From: JBIYSM02 sp044759095
Lineage (GTDB): Bacteria > Bacillota > Bacilli > Brevibacillales > Brevibacillaceae
DNA: 22,537 bases
Assembly: GCF_044759095.2 (NCBI RefSeq)
Contig: NZ_JBIYSM020000053.1
Span: 1-22,537, forward strand
Direction: 5' to 3'
Position numbers and translations under genes: made by a program. This document shows positions 1-7,717 of this stretch, one piece after another. The stretch's first letter is position 1. Each line of letters opens with the position of its first letter. The notes beneath the pieces were generated by a model. That model ran no database searches. It was not told where the DNA came from and saw nothing but the letters and a program-made list of their open reading frames with translations.

Positions 1-77
1 CACTGGGGCACTTTATTTGATATTCAAGTGACATTTTCACTGAACAGATAAGGTGACATTTTCACAGACTATTGACA
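1..77. mobile_element. Probable terminal end of an IS21-family insertion sequence
   Basis: The 13-mer GTGACATTTTCAC occurs twice, at 28-40 and 53-65, with a 25-bp period, and is followed by a tip ending TTGACA at 72-77. Read inward from position 77 the sequence begins TGTCAATAGTC. Multiple short repeats inside a terminus that starts with TG are a known property of IS21-family ends. No transposase is inside the window; the istA/istB genes would lie to the left of position 1. The boundary at 77 is inferred from the TG...CA rule and from the neighbouring gene, which is broken exactly there. The family assignment rests on pattern memory, not a search. Confidence 0.6.
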
Positions 78-410
78 CTAAAAGATCCACTCTATGGAAA
101 TCAAATACTTGCCGATGAGTTAGCTGCAAAAATAAATAATAATGAAAGCTTCTATGTTTATTTTTACAGCCCAACTTGCAAACATTGTAAAGCAGCAACC
201 CCAGTAATTGTTGATGTCGCAAAAAAGCAACAAATTAATGTAATGAAACATAACCTGTTAGAATTTGAAAGTAGTTGGGGAACATATCATATCGATAAAA
301 CCCCAACCCTTGTGTTCTTTAAAAACGGGAAGGAATCCCATAGGTTGATTGGTGCAGTTTCTGAACTGGAATTTGAAACTTTCTTTTCCAACACCAGTAT
401 TATCAAGTAA
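78..410 (+). pseudogene. Thioredoxin-family protein, 5'-truncated by the IS end
   Basis: The reading frame carries a thioredoxin fold with the redox motif CKHC preceded by YFYSPT and, later, the cis-proline segment KTPTLVFF. Full-length Bacillales relatives normally have an N-terminal signal anchor of roughly 40-50 residues before this domain. Here the frame opens only at a TTG (72) that lies inside the IS terminus, with no Shine-Dalgarno in front and no hydrophobic N-terminus. The catalytic domain itself looks intact to the TAA at 408-410. If it is still translated, the product would be a cytoplasmic soluble thioredoxin domain rather than an extracytoplasmic membrane-tethered thiol oxidoreductase. 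It is AT-rich compared with the genes that follow. I call it a truncated gene; expression from an outward IS promoter cannot be excluded. Confidence 0.6.
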
Positions 411-457
411 TAAGAAAAAAAGTGCACGGTCATTTGAGCGCTTTACAGTAGCATTTT

Positions 458-1225
458 TTAAGAAAAGATTAACTCGTAAATCATTTTCGTGATAAGGCAG
501 ATCGACACGAGCAAAAACAGCGGGCGAACGTAGCGGACCCCTGTTTTGATCGCCATCCGTGCGCCGAGCGAAGCACCGATCAGCATCGCTACCCCCATTG
601 TCAAACCCGTCAGAAAGATCACTTTTCCTTCCCAAATAAAGACGCCGAGAGCAGCTAAATTGCTGGCCAGGTTGAGGATCCGTCCGTTTCCCGCGCCAAT
701 GACGAAGTCGTAGCCAAACAGCAGGACCATCAGGAAAACGAAGAAGGAGCCGGTACCCGGTCCAAAAAAACCGTCATAGAAGCCGATGAGAAAGGTGAGA
801 GGAATGCCGAGGCCCAGTGAAAAACGGGTGTATCCCTTAAAGGTTGTATTTTCTCCGAATTTTTTGTTCAGCAGGGTATAAACGAAAATAATGGCCATCA
901 TGACGATGACGAGCGTTTTTAACACTTCTTGCGGGATGAACAAGACTGTTTTGGCTCCGAAAAAGGCCCCGATGAATGAGACCGGAAACAGGATCAGCAT
1001 GAGTTTCTTGTCGAACTTCCCCATGCGGATAAAGGTTGCGGAGCTGGTAGCAGAGGAGATGGTTCCAGCCAGCTTGTTGGTGCCGAGGGCGAGATAGGGC
1101 GGGATGCCCAAACCAAGCAAGGCTGGAAGCGAGATCAGCCCGCCGCCGCCGACCGTGCTGTCAATGAATGCGGCCACGAAGCCGAAAAAAGCGAGAAACA
1201 GGATGGTTGATAGTTCCATTTCCAC
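458..1225 (-). CDS. TauE/SafE (TSUP) family permease, YfcA-like
   Basis: A 255-residue, highly hydrophobic protein with about eight membrane segments. The N-terminal GFVAAFIDSTVGGGGLISLP, followed by GTNKLAGT, and the second-half repeat GFYDGFFGPGTGSFF are the hallmark paired motifs of the TSUP family. Members export or import sulfite, sulfoacetate and other sulfur or organic anions at the cytoplasmic membrane; the substrate here cannot be read from sequence. The start is taken as GTG (1223-1225) because AGGTGAT sits 5 nt upstream; an in-frame ATG two codons later has poorer spacing. It is transcribed alone, divergent from sodA and convergent with the truncated thioredoxin gene. Confidence 0.85.
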   Translation of the reverse strand: MEMELSTILFLAFFGFVAAFIDSTVGGGGLISLPALLGLGIPPYLALGTNKLAGTISSATSSATFIRMGKFDKKLMLILFPVSFIGAFFGAKTVLFIPQEVLKTLVIVMMAIIFVYTLLNKKFGENTTFKGYTRFSLGLGIPLTFLIGFYDGFFGPGTGSFFVFLMVLLFGYDFVIGAGNGRILNLASNLAALGVFIWEGKVIFLTGLTMGVAMLIGASLGARMAIKTGVRYVRPLFLLVSICLITKMIYELIFS

Positions 1226-1364
1226 TTGGAATCACCTGATTTCAAAGGTAGTGTATGAAACCAAGTCTAGCATGGCGGGCGGCCTTTGCAAGATGGTTAT
1301 CATTGATATAGATACAGTAAAAATACAAATAAAATGAATTAATGAAACTTAGCATACCGGTTTG

Positions 1365-1393
1365 TTGTAGAAGTCAGCAGGTTGGTTTATAAT
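1365..1393 (+). promoter_or_regulatory. SigA-type promoter of sodA
   Basis: TTGTAG at 1365-1370 and a perfect TATAAT at 1388-1393 are separated by 17 bp. The start codon of sodA lies 43 bp further on, behind an AAGGAGG ribosome site at 1421-1427. This is the clearest vegetative promoter in the window. Confidence 0.75.
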
Positions 1394-1436
1394 AAAATGG
1401 GAGCATGACCCATACATATGAAGGAGGAATGAAACA

Positions 1437-2048
1437 ATGGCACATCAACTTCCTGCATTGCCTTACGCTCATAATGCACTGGAACCGCACATCGATGCGC
1501 AAACCATGGAGATTCACCATGGCCGTCACCATGCTACTTACGTAAACAACCTGAACGCGGCTTTGGAAGCACATCCTGACCTTCAATCCAAAAGCATTGA
1601 AGAGTTGATCAGCAATCTGGATGCGATTCCGGAGTCCATCCGCACCGCAGTTCGCAACAACGGCGGCGGACACGCAAACCACTCCCTCTTCTGGGAAATC
1701 CTCAGCCCGAACGGCGGCGGCGCACCGTCCGGCGCACTGGCTGACGACATCAACAACACTTTCGGCAGCTTTGACAACTTCAAGGCTGAATTCACCAAGG
1801 CAGCTACCACCCGTTTCGGGTCCGGCTGGGCTTGGCTGGTTGTGGACGGCGGCAAGCTGGCTGTTACCTCCACACCAAACCAGGACAGCCCGATCATGGA
1901 AGGCAAGACGCCCATCCTCGGTCTGGACGTATGGGAGCACGCTTACTACCTGAAGTATCAAAACAAGCGTCCTGACTACATCAGTGCATTCTGGAACGTA
2001 GTAAACTGGGACGAAGTAAGCAAGCGTTACGAAGCAGCGAAGAAGTAA
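1437..2048 (+). CDS. sodA: Superoxide dismutase [Mn]
   Basis: A 203-residue protein of the Fe/Mn superoxide dismutase family, converting superoxide to hydrogen peroxide and oxygen in the cytoplasm. The metal ligands are visible as His27 (in MEIHHGRHH), His82 (NHSLFW), Asp164 and His168 (DVWEHAYY). Gln149 in NQDSP, the second-sphere glutamine, sits in the position typical of Mn-preferring enzymes. Length and both domains match the family exactly. The ATG is set by AAGGAGG 9 nt upstream. It is monocistronic, with its own promoter in front and a strong terminator directly behind, as expected for an abundant stress protein. Confidence 0.97.
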   Translation: MAHQLPALPYAHNALEPHIDAQTMEIHHGRHHATYVNNLNAALEAHPDLQSKSIEELISNLDAIPESIRTAVRNNGGGHANHSLFWEILSPNGGGAPSGALADDINNTFGSFDNFKAEFTKAATTRFGSGWAWLVVDGGKLAVTSTPNQDSPIMEGKTPILGLDVWEHAYYLKYQNKRPDYISAFWNVVNWDEVSKRYEAAKK

Positions 2049-2060
2049 AAACCTGCATGC

Positions 2061-2105
2061 AAAAGCCCTAGACCGGCAAGAATATCTGGTCAAGGGCTTT
2101 TCTTT
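2061..2105 (+). terminator. Intrinsic terminator of sodA
   Basis: AAAAGCCCTAGACC (2061-2074) pairs with GGTCAAGGGCTTTT (2088-2101) with a single mismatch, leaving a 13-nt loop, and runs into TCTTT. Confidence 0.85.
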
Positions 2106-2116
2106 GTGGTATTATA

Positions 2117-2147
2117 CTTACAAAAAGTAATAAAGTTACTATAGTAA
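2117..2147 (+). promoter_or_regulatory. Promoter of the dioxygenase gene with overlapping dyad operator
   Basis: CTTACA (2117-2122) and TATAGT (2140-2145) are spaced by 17 bp. Two overlapping inverted repeats cover the -10: AGTAA-N5-TTACT (2126-2140) and TTACTATAGTAA (2136-2147). AGTA/TACT-type dyads are typical of MarR and HxlR repressors that sense quinones or aromatics, such as YodB in Bacillus, so inducible control by such a repressor is inferred. Confidence 0.45.
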
Positions 2148-2162
2148 AGGGTGTGAACATCC

Positions 2163-2948
2163 ATGATGCCTTCCCTTTTTCTTGCGCACGGTGCCCCGAC
2201 ACTCGCACTGGAACAAAATGATTACACCAAAGCGATGGCACAAGCAACGCGTGAGCTGCCTCGCCCAAGGGCGATTTTACTTTTCTCCGCTCACTGGGAA
2301 AGCCGCGTGCAGGAGGTGAGCGCGGTTCAACAGTATGGCATGATTTACGACTTCGGCGGTTTTGCCCAGGAGTTGTACGAGATCGTTTACCCGGCAATGG
2401 GAGATGCTGCCCTGGCGCAGGAGGTGGCCCGATTGCTGACGGATGCAGGCATTCCCGTGCGGATGGAGGATCGGCGCGGGCTTGACCACGGGGCATGGGT
2501 GATTCTCAAGCACCTCTATCCGCAGGCGGACGTTCCGGTGATAGCCATGTCCGTCAACCCTGAGCTGACGCCAGAGCAGCAATACGCCGTGGGAAAAGCG
2601 CTGAGCGCATTGCGTGCCCGCGATGTTCTGATTGTGGGCAGCGGCGGAACCGTCCATAACTTTGCCACCATGCGTTCCTCCAGAGGAGACCGTCCGGATG
2701 ATTGGGCAGTTGAATTTGAAGAGTGGATTGCGGACAAGGTAACCCGCTGGGATCTTTCTGCCCTGTTCCGTTACGAAGAGCTTGCCCCGCATGCCCGCAT
2801 GGCTGTGCCTCCACATGGAAACGAGCATTTTGTGCCCTTGTTCTATGCCATGGGGGCAGCCGATGACCAGCGCTCGGCCGAGCGGCTGCACATCAGCTTC
2901 CAGCTGGGGAACCTCAGCCACGTCATCTGGAAATTCGGGAAGGAATGA
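2163..2948 (+). CDS. DODA-type (LigB-like) extradiol ring-cleavage dioxygenase
   Basis: A 261-residue protein of the class III extradiol dioxygenase/LigB superfamily, closest in layout to E. coli YgiD, a 4,5-DOPA dioxygenase. Visible metal-site histidines are His9 in FLAHG, His44 in FSAHWES and the late pair in PPHGNEH (218, 222); His165 in GGTVHNF and His109 in DHGAW are the other conserved histidines. Members cleave catecholic substrates such as DOPA using a divalent metal; the physiological substrate here is unknown. The start is the ATG pair at 2163-2168 behind AAAGGGTG. It is a single-gene unit between the sodA terminator and a convergent hydrolase gene, and its promoter carries a dyad consistent with aromatic-responsive control. 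Confidence 0.85.
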   Translation: MMPSLFLAHGAPTLALEQNDYTKAMAQATRELPRPRAILLFSAHWESRVQEVSAVQQYGMIYDFGGFAQELYEIVYPAMGDAALAQEVARLLTDAGIPVRMEDRRGLDHGAWVILKHLYPQADVPVIAMSVNPELTPEQQYAVGKALSALRARDVLIVGSGGTVHNFATMRSSRGDRPDDWAVEFEEWIADKVTRWDLSALFRYEELAPHARMAVPPHGNEHFVPLFYAMGAADDQRSAERLHISFQLGNLSHVIWKFGKE

Positions 2949-2955
2949 TGTCCGG

Positions 2956-4314
2956 TCATCCTTGTTGGGATGGTGCCGCCTCTCGAGTAAGTTTCGTAGC
3001 GGTAACAGGATTTCGGTAGACATCAGTGTGCATCAGTTTCTCCACATTTCCCGATTGATTGTGGAAAAACGTAATTTCCTCGTCCAGAAAACGGGCGACG
3101 AAGCGGGTGAATTGTGGGCGCTGCTCGACTGGAATGAGGCCGTATGTATAGGGGACGCCATACTGTTTGGGCATGGTGATGTAGAGCTCACTGCCCTCTC
3201 GGTTGATAGCGATTTCCCCTTTTCTGTCTTCCATTCGATACACTCCCGTATAGCGGGCTTCTGTTACCGGATCAAGGGGGATCGGGTCGACGGCCTCGGG
3301 AATTTCAACCGTATCGCCGAGTGTGATACGAGCGAGATCTCGACTCATTTTCATGACCGGGGTCAGATTGAAGTTGCTAAGCACGACAACCGTTACCTGT
3401 TCGGTCGGAACATACAGGATGTCGCTGGCAAACCCGTTAATGTCGCCAAAATGACCGTAGCAGACCCGCTCTTTCCCGTTTGCCAGCAGACTGTCGACGG
3501 CCCAACCGTACCCGTAGCCATGCTCGTAGGGTTGGAACATCCGTTCCGCTGATGTCCGATTGATGGCACGTCCATCACGCAATGCTTCCAACCAGAGGAA
3601 CAAGTCTTCCACCGTGGAGTACATCCCATACGCTCCGAGGGGAAAAGACATGTCGATGGGCTCCGCTAATCGAACCTGTTTGTCGACGGTGTATCCGGCG
3701 GCTAGATTCTTGACAATGGTCCGTCCGTCATCGCAACCCGTATTCTCCAAACCGAGAAGGTACGCGATTCGTTCTCGAATGTAGTCTCGATAGGGCAGGC
3801 CAGACGTCGTCTCTATGATTTTGCTCAGCAGAATGTAACCCGAATTGCTGTAACCAAAATTCTTTCCCGGTTCAAAATCAGGCGGAAGGCTTTTTATCAG
3901 CTGCACGATCTCGTCCAGTGTTGCGGGAAGGCGCATCCGCTTGCCCCAGTAGTCAGGGAGCGAGGTGAAATTGGCTGCTCCCGCGGTGTGGGTGAGGAGC
4001 TGGTGAACGGTGATGCGTTCGCCCCGCGGAAAGTCGGGAAGAAATCGGTCCAGAGTGTCGTCCAGGCTTAGTTTGCCTTGTTCGCAAAGCTGCAGGATGG
4101 CTGCTGCAGTAAAACTCTTGGTAATGGAGCCGATGCGGAACGCCGTCTGAGGTGTGTTCGCCACGTCGTGCTGGAGGTTAGCCACTCCGCAGCCTCTTGT
4201 GAGGAGAATCTCTCCTTTCTGTGCGACCAGAAGGGAACCCTGAAAATACCCGCGTGCTTCCCATCTATTCACGTAATCATTCAGACTATTTGGAATTTGT
4301 CCGGCAGTATTCAT
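2956..4314 (-). CDS. Serine hydrolase, beta-lactamase (class C/PBP) fold
   Basis: A 452-residue penicillin-binding-protein-like hydrolase. The three active-site motifs are present: S63-I-T-K66, Y155-S-N157 and H288-F-G290. A C-terminal region of about 110 residues after the catalytic domain resembles the beta-barrel add-ons of Pab87- or DmpB-like peptidases. There is no signal peptide or membrane segment, so it should be cytoplasmic. Family members act as esterases, D-aminopeptidases or peptidases; nothing here shows true beta-lactamase activity. The ATG is preceded by GAAGGAGAA. It converges with the dioxygenase gene with only 7 bp between the two stop codons, so the two transcripts probably overlap at their ends. 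Confidence 0.85.
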   Translation of the reverse strand: MNTAGQIPNSLNDYVNRWEARGYFQGSLLVAQKGEILLTRGCGVANLQHDVANTPQTAFRIGSITKSFTAAAILQLCEQGKLSLDDTLDRFLPDFPRGERITVHQLLTHTAGAANFTSLPDYWGKRMRLPATLDEIVQLIKSLPPDFEPGKNFGYSNSGYILLSKIIETTSGLPYRDYIRERIAYLLGLENTGCDDGRTIVKNLAAGYTVDKQVRLAEPIDMSFPLGAYGMYSTVEDLFLWLEALRDGRAINRTSAERMFQPYEHGYGYGWAVDSLLANGKERVCYGHFGDINGFASDILYVPTEQVTVVVLSNFNLTPVMKMSRDLARITLGDTVEIPEAVDPIPLDPVTEARYTGVYRMEDRKGEIAINREGSELYITMPKQYGVPYTYGLIPVEQRPQFTRFVARFLDEEITFFHNQSGNVEKLMHTDVYRNPVTATKLTREAAPSQQG

Positions 4315-4356
4315 TCAACATTCTCCTTCAATGGAAGATGATTCAATCATAATGGA

Positions 4357-4394
4357 AAACCGGCACGCCTGCCTATGCCGCAGCGTGTCGGTTT
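4357..4394 (-). terminator. Intrinsic terminator (minus strand) behind the flavoprotein gene
   Basis: AAACCGGCACGC (4357-4368) and GCGTGTCGGTTT (4383-4394) form a 12-bp stem with one mismatch. Read on the minus strand the descending arm ends in GGTTTT. It separates the flavoprotein gene from the hydrolase gene downstream on the same strand. Confidence 0.65.
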
Positions 4395-4395
4395 G

Positions 4396-4941
4396 CTAGT
4401 TGTCCATGTAAACTGTCCTGCCGGGGTAGAAACGCTTCTCCTCAGGCAGGGGATTGTCTTTGGCTGTCAGTGTCTCTGGAATAATGCGGAAGACGGCTAC
4501 CGCGCTTCCCATCGATGAGCGATAGCGGCTTACATGCTGCTCGGACAGCGGTTGGCCGTAATAACCAGGGACGTGTTTGTCCAGCATCGCCTGCAGCGCT
4601 TCCGTCATCTCCCGGGAATCTTCCACCCGTTCGATACGGCCGAAGAGCATCACACTCATGTATCCGGTATCAGTACGGGCCGGCACCGGATCAGCGATCG
4701 TGCCGTACTCTTCACACACGGTAAAGCAGACGTTCGGATTCTTGTGGATGACCTCGATTTTTCTTCCGGCATCAGCTCCGTGAAAGTATATGCTGCCGTT
4801 GTGCCAGCAAAAGTTCAGCGGGAGCACGTAAGGATATTCCCCGTCGCTCAATCCCAGATGCCCCACCTTTGCCGTTGATAAAAATTCGTCGATCTTTTTC
4901 CGATCCTCACATGCACGTTTGGAATACCTGATAGGAAACAT
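4396..4941 (-). CDS. Pyridoxamine 5'-phosphate oxidase-family flavoprotein (NimA-like)
   Basis: A 181-residue FMN-binding split-barrel protein of the PNPOx-like group that includes 5-nitroimidazole reductase NimA. The order of elements fits: an N-terminal helix, the barrel strands VGHLGLSDGEYPYVLPLNF, then IYFHGADAGRKIEVIHKNP and the central VCFTVCEEYG. These proteins bind FMN, F420 or heme; the activity here is unknown. I place the start at the ATG 4939-4941 (protein begins MFPIRYSKR) because GGAGTGGGAG lies just upstream and family homology begins there. The frame stays open a further 35 codons upstream, but that extension has no family resemblance. It has its own terminator. Confidence 0.75.
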   Translation of the reverse strand: MFPIRYSKRACEDRKKIDEFLSTAKVGHLGLSDGEYPYVLPLNFCWHNGSIYFHGADAGRKIEVIHKNPNVCFTVCEEYGTIADPVPARTDTGYMSVMLFGRIERVEDSREMTEALQAMLDKHVPGYYGQPLSEQHVSRYRSSMGSAVAVFRIIPETLTAKDNPLPEEKRFYPGRTVYMDN

Positions 4942-5044
4942 TTTTTCTCCCACTCCATTTCTCCTGTTGGTGTCTCTATCGTAGGAGAAGAGTGACCATG
5001 AAAAAAGGGGCAGATATGGTTCGGGGCAACGGGTCAGATACGGC

Positions 5045-5074
5045 AAAAAAGCACCAGCAGCAATCTGCAGGTGC
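5045..5074 (-). terminator. Strong intrinsic terminator (minus strand) behind the yfhP-like gene
   Basis: GCACCAGCAG (5051-5060) and CTGCAGGTGC (5065-5074) form a 10-bp stem with one mismatch and a 4-nt loop. On the minus strand this is followed by six U residues (5050-5045). Confidence 0.9.
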
Positions 5075-5091
5075 TCTTCCGGAAATCAAGC

Positions 5092-6093
5092 TTAATTGAT
5101 CTGTATCTCTTTTTCCGGATTCAGTTTCTTTGCGAGCTGTTCCTCGCCGCGATGAATCCAGCCGACAAAGGAGTCGCGAATCTGCTGCTGTTTATCCAGG
5201 CAGACGACCGAGACGAACATGTAATGGCTTTTTCCCTGATAACGAGCCCGGTACCGCAGATCGATCCATCTGACTTCGTAGCCAAACGGCTGCTCTTTCA
5301 CTTCTGCGTGGGCGTAATTGCTAAATGAGAGAAACGACTGTACTTTGCAGTCTTTTTTGGCAATGGAAATCAGCTCGCTTTCCGGCTTGATGGAGAAAAC
5401 GTCGAGGATTTGCACCTCTCCGGCGTTCACTTCACCCACGTACCAGTGCTGGTCTGTCTTCACCACGAACGTCCACTGATTCCATGAGTGGGTGGGCATG
5501 ATCGTATACGTGCCTGTTTTTCCGATCGTTTCACGAACCAGTTCCGTCGTTCGCTTCTGCGCCTGATAGCGCCAGCAGTAGTAGCAGCCGATAATCAGGT
5601 AGATCCAGAGGAACAGTCTGCCCGGCTCGGCTCCCGCCGCCCAGAGTGTGATCCCAACAAGGTGCATGGCGAAGATGAATGCGTCGAAAATAAAAATGAC
5701 ATGGAAGGCAATCCAGTCTTTATGAAAGGGATAAAGTCCTTTGGTCCCGTATGAATTGAACAAATCTACAAAAACGTGCAGACAGACCGCCAAAAAAATC
5801 CAGCCAAGCAGATGGACCCAATGTGCCTGCGGCGAGATCAACTGGACAAGCCCGAACACGGCAAGCGTCCAGAAGAACAGTGCAGGAACAGAATGAGAGA
5901 TTCCCCGGTGATTGCGAATGTAAGAGGCGCTGCCTCTGATGCGGGTGAAGCCGTCCAGATCGGGTGCCTGCGAGCCGATGACGGTGCCGATCATGACGGC
6001 TTCAGCCAAGCCGGGCGAAGCAGCCACAACGGGATCCAGATGAGCAAGCCCAGCCAGCCCGAAGCCCATGGCAAAGTGTGTAGCGGTATCCAT
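5092..6093 (-). CDS. yfhP: YfhP-like integral membrane protein, YdjM/DUF457 metal-dependent hydrolase family
   Basis: A 333-residue protein with an N-terminal membrane domain of about five hydrophobic segments (to residue 170) and a soluble C-terminal half. The metal-binding pattern of the YdjM/DUF457 family is visible: MDTATHFAMGF at the N-terminus, QAPDLDGF, RNHRGISHS, and LHVFVDLFNSYG. The family is annotated as membrane-bound metal-dependent hydrolase, in some bacteria SOS-linked; the reaction is not established. The start ATG (6091-6093) follows AAAGGAGAG. It is divergent from the operon containing mutY, an arrangement I recall for yfhP and mutY (yfhQ) in Bacillus subtilis, which supports the assignment. 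I saw no LexA box in the 160-bp divergent region. Confidence 0.8.
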   Translation of the reverse strand: MDTATHFAMGFGLAGLAHLDPVVAASPGLAEAVMIGTVIGSQAPDLDGFTRIRGSASYIRNHRGISHSVPALFFWTLAVFGLVQLISPQAHWVHLLGWIFLAVCLHVFVDLFNSYGTKGLYPFHKDWIAFHVIFIFDAFIFAMHLVGITLWAAGAEPGRLFLWIYLIIGCYYCWRYQAQKRTTELVRETIGKTGTYTIMPTHSWNQWTFVVKTDQHWYVGEVNAGEVQILDVFSIKPESELISIAKKDCKVQSFLSFSNYAHAEVKEQPFGYEVRWIDLRYRARYQGKSHYMFVSVVCLDKQQQIRDSFVGWIHRGEEQLAKKLNPEKEIQIN

Positions 6094-6254
6094 GAATCAC
6101 ATCTCTCCTTTCTTTCCGGCAATGCTTACTCATTATTATAGCGCGTTGACCGAGGGAATTCCCGTATGGTTGGAAAAAAAGTTCTCAGCCTTGTTCGCTG
6201 ACACACAGACAGGTATCATAGTAAAAGCCAGTCGATAAAAGGAGGCATCCTGAG

Positions 6255-6539
6255 ATGCTCACCATCTTTATTGAATACAAGGTTGCTGAAGAGAAACGGG
6301 AAGCGTTTCTCCAACAACTGTCGCTCATGCCGAAGCGGCTCGCTGTCCTCGGCGCAAGCGGGTACCGCAGCTATGAGGGCATGGACCAGCCCAACCTGTT
6401 TGTCGAGACCTTTGAGGTCGAAACGGAGGAACACTACCACCAGATCAAAGCATGGCGCCTGGCCGACCGGGACTTTTGCGCCTGTGTGGCGGGAGGAGAG
6501 GCCAAAGTGCATGTCTGGGCATTTCGCCCGGTTGAATAA
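6255..6539 (+). CDS. Small dimeric alpha/beta-barrel (ABM/NIPSNAP-like) protein
   Basis: A 94-residue protein beginning MLTIFIEYKV, with alternating strands and helices and the HYHQIKAWR segment, consistent with the ferredoxin-like dimeric alpha-beta barrel used by monooxygenase-like and NIPSNAP-type proteins. No catalytic residues can be named. The start is firm: AAAAGGAGG at 6237-6245 lies 9 nt before the ATG. It is followed 28 nt later by mutY on the same strand with no terminator between, so the two are probably co-transcribed. I do not recognise a characterised orthologue. Confidence 0.6.
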   Translation: MLTIFIEYKVAEEKREAFLQQLSLMPKRLAVLGASGYRSYEGMDQPNLFVETFEVETEEHYHQIKAWRLADRDFCACVAGGEAKVHVWAFRPVE

Positions 6540-6567
6540 AGGAATGCAGGAGGATTGTACGCTAAGA

Positions 6568-7698
6568 ATGATGGCAGGGAAAAAACGCGAACCGTTGTCG
6601 TATAAACTACCGGAAGAATTTCACGTGTTTGGATTTTCTCGCGATTTGCTGGCGTGGTATGATTCGCAAAAGCGGGACTTGCCCTGGCGCATAAACCGCG
6701 ATCCGTACCGTGTCTGGGTGTCCGAAATCATGCTGCAGCAGACGCGGGTGGAGACGGTGAAGCCGTACTACCGCAACTTTATGGAAAAGTTTCCAACCGT
6801 CGAAGCGCTGGCAGAGGCACCGGAAGAAGAGGTGTTAAAAGCGTGGGAGGGATTGGGCTACTACTCCCGTGCCCGCAACCTCCAGGCAGCCGCGCGCGAG
6901 GTACAGGCCAAGTACGGCGGGATCGTTCCGGATACGCCGGAGGAAATCGCCACGCTGAAAGGCATCGGTCCCTACACCGCGGGCGCCATCCTCAGCATTG
7001 CGTACGAAAAGCCTGAACCGGCTGTCGACGGCAACGTCATGCGGGTATTCTCCCGGCTGCTCTACATGGAAGACGACATTGCCAAGCCGTCGACCCGAAT
7101 CAAGTTTGAACATCTCGTCCGGCAGACCATCCCGCACGGCAGGGCAGGTGATTTTAACCAGGCGTTGATGGAGTTGGGCGCTCTGATCTGTTTGCCACGC
7201 AACCCTCAATGCTTGACCTGCCCGGTGTTTGACTATTGCCTCGCCCGTAGAGAAGGGGTGCAGGAAGAACTGCCGGTCAAGGGAAAAGCGAAACCGCCCC
7301 GTCCCGTCAATCTGGCAGTGGCCGTCATCGTACGCGACGGACAGGTATTGATTAACAAACGCCCTGAACAGGGGCTGCTTGCCGGTATGTGGGAGTTTCC
7401 GATGGCAGAAACCGAGCTTCCTGCCGGGTTGGAGAAGGAAGAGGTTCTGCTAAAAAGTCTGCGGGAACGCTTCGGGCTGGAGGCGGAGGTGACAGAGCGG
7501 CTTACACCGATACAACATACGTTTTCCCATTTGCAGTGGAACATGGACGTTTATCTATGTGACTGGATCGAGGGAGGCGATCTCCCGCTGACAGCCCGCT
7601 TTGTTTCACCGGAGGAGCTGGGAGCCTACGCCTTCCCGGCGGCTCACCATAAAATCTTGCAGATGCTTGCGCAGCAAACGAAAAGCGACCTGATGTGA
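6568..7698 (+). CDS. mutY: A/G-specific adenine DNA glycosylase
   Basis: A 376-residue MutY that removes adenine mispaired with 8-oxoguanine in base excision repair. The order is complete: catalytic Glu53 in SEIMLQQTRV, the helix-hairpin-helix LKGIGPYTAGAILSIAY (130-146), catalytic Asp154 in AVDGNVMRV, the [4Fe-4S] loop C208-x6-C215-x2-C218-x5-C224, and a C-terminal NUDIX-like 8-oxoG recognition domain from about residue 240 (RPEQGLLAGMWEFP, QHTFSHLQW). The start is one of the ATG pair 6568/6571; CAGGAGG at 6547-6553 is 14 nt upstream, rather long, but the only other upstream ATG (6544) overlaps that ribosome site. The frame reads open far upstream only because it shadows the preceding gene. 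The stop codon lies in the loop of its own terminator. Confidence 0.95.
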   Translation: MMAGKKREPLSYKLPEEFHVFGFSRDLLAWYDSQKRDLPWRINRDPYRVWVSEIMLQQTRVETVKPYYRNFMEKFPTVEALAEAPEEEVLKAWEGLGYYSRARNLQAAAREVQAKYGGIVPDTPEEIATLKGIGPYTAGAILSIAYEKPEPAVDGNVMRVFSRLLYMEDDIAKPSTRIKFEHLVRQTIPHGRAGDFNQALMELGALICLPRNPQCLTCPVFDYCLARREGVQEELPVKGKAKPPRPVNLAVAVIVRDGQVLINKRPEQGLLAGMWEFPMAETELPAGLEKEEVLLKSLRERFGLEAEVTERLTPIQHTFSHLQWNMDVYLCDWIEGGDLPLTARFVSPEELGAYAFPAAHHKILQMLAQQTKSDLM

Positions 7699-7717
7699 TC
7701 AGGCCGCTTTTTTTATT
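7682..7717. terminator. Bidirectional terminator between mutY and the micro-ORF cluster
   Basis: AAAGCG-A-CCTGAT (7682-7694) and ATCAGG-C-CGCTTT (7698-7710) pair around a 3-nt loop, followed by a long T run on the plus strand (to 7714). On the minus strand the same stem is followed by TTTTCG. The mutY stop TGA (7696-7698) falls in the loop, and the minus-strand gene ends at 7716. Confidence 0.9.

Noticed and set aside
1374..2093. 239-codon minus-strand frame opposite sodA
   Set aside because: It is fully antisense to the strongly supported sodA, low-complexity in character (Val/Cys/Arg-rich), and has no ribosome site.
2277..3023. 248-codon minus-strand frame across the dioxygenase gene
   Set aside because: It is a codon-bias shadow: no family features, no ribosome site, antisense to a gene with intact metal ligands.
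2956..4314. Serine hydrolase considered as a class C beta-lactamase resistance gene
   Set aside because: The S-x-x-K, Y-S-N and H-x-G motifs fit the broad esterase/peptidase group; there is no signal peptide, and the C-terminal add-on is unlike AmpC.
6094..6254. Search for a LexA (DinR) box between yfhP and the mutY operon
   Set aside because: No GAAC-N4-GTTC-type site is visible, so SOS control is not supported by sequence.
6271..6567. N-terminal extension of MutY into the preceding gene
   Set aside because: This part is the out-of-frame shadow of the 94-aa alpha/beta-barrel gene; MutY homology begins after 6568.
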